A stretch of 64,000 bases of DNA, taken from Bacillota bacterium (lineage in GTDB: Bacteria; Bacillota; Clostridia; Lachnospirales; Lachnospiraceae). Shown one piece after another: positions 60,230 to 64,000 of the stretch (its first letter is position 1; each line of letters opens with the position of its first letter). The notes beneath the pieces were generated by a model. The model searched no databases, was not told the DNA's origin, and saw nothing but the letters and a program-made list of their open reading frames with translations. Where the stretch lies: contig JAEZZO010000067.1 in the NCBI GenBank assembly GCA_023418475.1, positions 9,428-73,427 of the forward strand. The letters run 5' to 3'. The position numbers and the translations under genes are program-made.

Positions 60230-63200
60230 TTATAATTTCCAGATGTCTTTGTTATACTCCGCAATTGTTCTGTCTGATGAGAAGAAACCGGCTTTGCTGA
60301 TATTGACAAGCATTTTCTTCGCCCATGCTTTTCTGTCTTCATAATCATCCATTGCAATATCTTTCACTCTGATATAATCTTTAAGATCAAGAAGGGTCAT
60401 AAACCAATCTTTCTTTATCAGTTCCGCATGAAGTCTTAATAGAGTTGCTGCATCTCCTGCTTTCATAACGGGGACACTGATTATAAAGTCTACCAGTTTT
60501 TTTATTTCAGCATCATTTAAATAGTAATTCTTTGCAACATAGTCTCCTGCGTTATAATGCCTGATTACTTCTTCGCTGCTCTCACCAAAGAAATAGATGT
60601 TATCTTTGGTTACGAGCTCACCGATTTCGACGTTCGCTCCGTCCTTCGTTCCTAAAGTAACCGCTCCGTTTAACATGAATTTCATATTACCTGTACCGGA
60701 GGCTTCTTTGGAAGCCAGGGAAATCTGCTCTGAAATATCGCAGGCCGGAATGATCTTCGCTGCTTTTGTTACATTGTAGTTTTCCACCATAACCACTTTC
60801 AGGTAAGGACTTACGTCCGGATCCTGGTTGATTACCTGCTGTAAGCAGAGTATTAGGTGGATGATGTCTTTTGCAATCACATAGGCAGGAGCAGCTTTTG
60901 CACCAAAGATAACAGTAATTGGTGTTTTGGGAAGCTTACCTGCTTTGATTTCATGATATTTATGGACTATCCAGAGTACGTTCATCTGCTGGCGCTTATA
61001 CTCATGGAGACGTTTCACCTGGATGTCATATATAGAATTTTCATTAATTTCCACTCCCTGTGTCTCTTTTAAGTATTGTGCAAGAGCTCCTTTCTTTGTC
61101 TGTTTAATGGCAAGGAGCTTTGAAAGTGCCCCATCATCCTCCGCAAATTTCTCCAGATCCGCAAGCTTCTCTGCAGATTCTTTGAAATCTGCTCCGATGT
61201 ATTCCTCAAGGTAAGCGGTTAGTTCCTCATTGCAATGTAACAGCCATCTTCTGAAAGTGATACCATTGGTCTTATTATTCATTTTCTCCGGATAAATTTT
61301 ATAAAAATCATTCAATTCTGAATTTTTTAGTATCTCCGTATGTAGATATGCAACGCCGTTTACACTATGTCCATAGTGAATATCCATATGCGCCATATGC
61401 ACTCTTTCGGATTGATCAATAATATACACGGATGCATCATTATACTTTGCCCTCACCAGGTCATCCAGTTCTTTGATGATTGGAACCAGCTGCGGAACTA
61501 CTTTTTCCAGATAAGATAACGGCCATTTCTCAAGTGCTTCTGAAAGAATAGTATGGTTTGTATAAGCACAGGTATCCGTTACTATATTTACAGCATCCTT
61601 CATTCCAATCCCTTCCAGGATCAAGAGTCTGATCAACTCCGGAATTATCATGGATGGATGTGTATCGTTGATTTGAATTGCTGCATAATCTGCAAGGTCA
61701 TAAAGGTTAGAACCTTTCTTTGTGCATTCCTCCAGAATCAGTTTTGCAGCATTACTAACCATAAAATACTGCTGGTAAATTCGTAATAAATTACCCTTCT
61801 CATCGGAATCATCCGGATATAAGAACAAAGTTAAGTTCTTTGCTATTTCTGTCTTGTCAAATTGAATGCTATCACCTTCCACCAAGCTTTCATCTACCGT
61901 TTCAATATCAAATAGATGCAACTTGTTGGTTCTATTATTATAACCTGTAACGTCAATATCATAAAGTCTTGATTTAACTTTGAGGTTTCCAAATTCAACT
62001 TCATAGGATACATCCGTTCTCGTAAGATAACCTTTTTCCTCAATCCATGGATTGGCAAGCTCTTTTTGGAAATTGTTTTTAAATACCTGTTTGAAAAGAC
62101 CCATATGGTAATTCAGTCCAATTCCGGCTCCATTTAATCCAAGTGTTGCCATAGAATCCAGAAAGCAGGCAGCCAATCTTCCAAGACCGCCGTTCCCCAG
62201 AGATGGTTCCGGCTCCATTTCTTCGATTTCATAGAGGTTCTTACCATTCTCATCCAGTTCATTTTTCACCTGCTCAAATACTCCAAGATTAATCAGGTTA
62301 TTGGAAAGAAGTTTTCCAATCAGGAATTCTGCAGAAATATAATATACTTTTTTCTTACCACTGTTACTTTCCTTCTGCGCCGCAAGGCTCTTCGTCATTT
62401 CAAGAAGTGCCAGATAGAGTTCCTCATTGGTACAATCTTTGATTGTTTTTTGATAATTATTTTCACAGATATCTGAAAGCATAAAATCCTCCGAATTATA
62501 ATAATATTTACATTCTGATCTGCCGTAGAGTTTGGTCAACTCACGGAGCTTGTTTCTGATTACCTTTGTAAACTCACCCTCCTGCATTCTCCATTTCCAG
62601 TTAGTACCAATTGTGGACGGAAGGTTCATCCTGGATGAATTGTCCTTCTGTAATAAATCCTGCATCTGTACTATGACAGTATCTGATACGCTCAGATACA
62701 GAAATCTAATAAGAGAATCGATAATATCATCTTTTTTCGTAACTCCAAGATATTTCATCATATATTCCAGGTTCTTTTGAGAGGCATTATCAATATAGCC
62801 TCTAATTGGCTCATTATCATGGGTTCCGATGTATACCACATAATTCTTCTCATGATTATGAAGTGCATGTTCATTGCAGGTATTTCCGTCAAAAGCAAAT
62901 TCAAGTACTTTCATCCCCGGATATCCGGATTCTTTTACCAAAGCAGTCACTTCCGGAACAACCACACCAAGGTCTTCTGCAATCACTTTCGCATCACCGA
63001 TTGCACTATCGATTGCCCGTATCAGCTTAATCCCGGGTCCTTGCGCAAAAAATCCATTTTTCGGTACATCATTTACCGGAATGTTGTAGTATCTTACAAT
63101 TCCTATAAAATGGTCGATTCGGATGATATCATACAGCTTAGCTGAGGAAGCCATTCGTTTCTTCCACCACATAAAGTCATCTATTTCCATCCGTTCCCAG

Positions 63201-64000
63201 TCATAAAGCGGGTTACCCCATTTCTGTCCATAGTCAGAAAAAGCATCTGGCGGACATCCCGCCACATTCACCGGTTTTCTGTTTTCATCCAGCTGGAACA
63301 GTTCCGGATTTGCCCATACATCTGCACTGTCCAGTGCTACATAAATTGGAATATCTCCAATGATACGGATGCCCTTTTTATTCGCATAGGATTTAAGACG
63401 GCTCCATTGTTCGTAAAACTTAAACTGTAAAAATATATAAAAATCTATTTCATAAGATAATTTTTCCTCGTATTCCCTAACTGCCTTTGCCTCTCTATTT
63501 CTGATTGGCTCTTCCCAGCTCAGCCATTCCCTATTCTGGTGGTCTCCCTTGATGGCCATATAGATCGCATAATCCTTAAGCCACTCCCTGTTGCTGTCAA
63601 CAAAAATCTTATACTCCTGTGAATTTTTACCGGAAAATGTATCATACGCTTTCTTTAGAATATGAAATCTGGAATGATAGATTGCATCGTATTCTATATA
63701 TTCCGGGTTATTCCCCCATTTTACAGCGGCTACCTCTTCTTTTTCAAGAAGTCCTTCTTCTATCAGGAAATCCAGATCGATAAAATATGGATTTCCTGCA
63801 TACGCAGAAAATGACTGGTATGGGCTATCTCCAAAGCTCGTTGGTCCGACCGGTAATACTTGCCAGTAGATCTGACCAGAAGAATGTAACATATCAATAA
63901 AATCATAAGCTTTTACGCCAAGGGTTCCAATTCCATATGGTGATGGAAGACTGCTTACCGGAAGCAGGATACCTGCACCTCTTTTCAGTTCTTTTCCCAT
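60230..64000 (-). CDS. malQ-glgP: 4-alpha-glucanotransferase / glycogen (maltodextrin) phosphorylase fusion
   Basis: A 1256-residue fusion. Residues 1 to about 495 are MalQ (GH77): GILLPVSSLPSPYGIGTLG, nucleophile Asp in IIRIDHFIG, Glu in AEDLGVVVPEV, GTHDNEPIRG. From about 505 it is GT35 phosphorylase (SLGNGGLGRLAACFLDS; INDTHPSM; the PLP lysine in EASGTGNMKFMLNG). The phosphorylase lacks some N-terminal residues of stand-alone enzymes. MalQ lengthens or debranches short dextrins and GlgP releases glucose 1-phosphate. ATG is at the very edge (64000), so the start is probable but upstream sequence is unseen. Confidence 0.95.
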   Translation of the reverse strand: MGKELKRGAGILLPVSSLPSPYGIGTLGVKAYDFIDMLHSSGQIYWQVLPVGPTSFGDSPYQSFSAYAGNPYFIDLDFLIEEGLLEKEEVAAVKWGNNPEYIEYDAIYHSRFHILKKAYDTFSGKNSQEYKIFVDSNREWLKDYAIYMAIKGDHQNREWLSWEEPIRNREAKAVREYEEKLSYEIDFYIFLQFKFYEQWSRLKSYANKKGIRIIGDIPIYVALDSADVWANPELFQLDENRKPVNVAGCPPDAFSDYGQKWGNPLYDWERMEIDDFMWWKKRMASSAKLYDIIRIDHFIGIVRYYNIPVNDVPKNGFFAQGPGIKLIRAIDSAIGDAKVIAEDLGVVVPEVTALVKESGYPGMKVLEFAFDGNTCNEHALHNHEKNYVVYIGTHDNEPIRGYIDNASQKNLEYMMKYLGVTKKDDIIDSLIRFLYLSVSDTVIVQMQDLLQKDNSSRMNLPSTIGTNWKWRMQEGEFTKVIRNKLRELTKLYGRSECKYYYNSEDFMLSDICENNYQKTIKDCTNEELYLALLEMTKSLAAQKESNSGKKKVYYISAEFLIGKLLSNNLINLGVFEQVKNELDENGKNLYEIEEMEPEPSLGNGGLGRLAACFLDSMATLGLNGAGIGLNYHMGLFKQVFKNNFQKELANPWIEEKGYLTRTDVSYEVEFGNLKVKSRLYDIDVTGYNNRTNKLHLFDIETVDESLVEGDSIQFDKTEIAKNLTLFLYPDDSDEKGNLLRIYQQYFMVSNAAKLILEECTKKGSNLYDLADYAAIQINDTHPSMIIPELIRLLILEGIGMKDAVNIVTDTCAYTNHTILSEALEKWPLSYLEKVVPQLVPIIKELDDLVRAKYNDASVYIIDQSERVHMAHMDIHYGHSVNGVAYLHTEILKNSELNDFYKIYPEKMNNKTNGITFRRWLLHCNEELTAYLEEYIGADFKESAEKLADLEKFAEDDGALSKLLAIKQTKKGALAQYLKETQGVEINENSIYDIQVKRLHEYKRQQMNVLWIVHKYHEIKAGKLPKTPITVIFGAKAAPAYVIAKDIIHLILCLQQVINQDPDVSPYLKVVMVENYNVTKAAKIIPACDISEQISLASKEASGTGNMKFMLNGAVTLGTKDGANVEIGELVTKDNIYFFGESSEEVIRHYNAGDYVAKNYYLNDAEIKKLVDFIISVPVMKAGDAATLLRLHAELIKKDWFMTLLDLKDYIRVKDIAMDDYEDRKAWAKKMLVNISKAGFFSSDRTIAEYNKDIWKL

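Overview
The window looks like chromosomal DNA of an anaerobic, spore-forming, low-GC Firmicute, most likely a Lachnospiraceae-type Clostridium. The reasons are strong AGGAGG ribosome sites, AT-rich intergenic DNA with sigma-A type promoters, a spore photoproduct lyase homologue, a choloylglycine hydrolase, a fused 4-alpha-glucanotransferase/glycogen phosphorylase and many ferredoxin/flavin oxidoreductases. No rRNA, tRNA, CRISPR array, intact transposase or prophage module was seen. Species is not decided by the sequence.

Layout. 1-12 kb: start of an EFR1-type flavodoxin/ferredoxin protein, a chemoreceptor with almost no outer domain, a TraB/PrgY membrane protein, a small anchored protein, a TetR + ABC-2 exporter operon, a PTS enzyme I + variant HPr pair set among palindromic repeats, and an AraC/GyrI regulator with a serine hydrolase. 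12.2-17.9 kb: a four-gene, overlapping operon that looks like a glycan assembly unit. It encodes a degenerate HAD/COG5610-like protein, a sialyltransferase-like enzyme, a CMP-sugar synthetase-like enzyme and a DRE-TIM aldolase fused to a Rossmann-like C-terminal domain. 17.9-25.5 kb: choloylglycine hydrolase, a spore photoproduct lyase homologue with Ser at the catalytic Cys position, a PucR-type regulator divergent from an old-yellow-enzyme Fe-S flavoprotein, a decayed AraC region, and a small XRE regulator/membrane protein operon.

25.5-35 kb: a P-type Ca2+/Mn2+ ATPase behind a yybP-ykoY (Mn2+) riboswitch with a readable antiterminator/terminator pair, fetAB exporter genes, topoisomerase III, a frameshifted rhodanese lipoprotein, an amidohydrolase scrap and gapN. 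35-40.4 kb: a flavinylation locus, with an FMN reductase-FMN_bind-FAD reductase fusion, a second FMN reductase, a LysR regulator and a cytoplasmic ApbE FMN transferase. 40.4-49 kb: two parallel regulator/PNPOx-like modules flank a decayed palindromic region and a hypA-hypB-Fe/S flavo-oxidoreductase operon with a divergent TetR.

49.3-64 kb: a maltodextrin/starch utilisation locus, all on the minus strand: malQ-glgP fusion, YesN/YesM-type two-component system, MalE-like binding protein, MalF and MalG permeases, a second binding lipoprotein and an extracellular GH13 amylase. Together these would sense, cleave, import and phosphorolyse alpha-glucans.

A dispersed family of about 90-205 bp palindromic elements (1903, 34825, 60021) keeps an identical loop in its two long copies and shows compensatory stem changes. 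Other unrelated large palindromes lie at 7141, 7691, 25407, 42076 and 49208.
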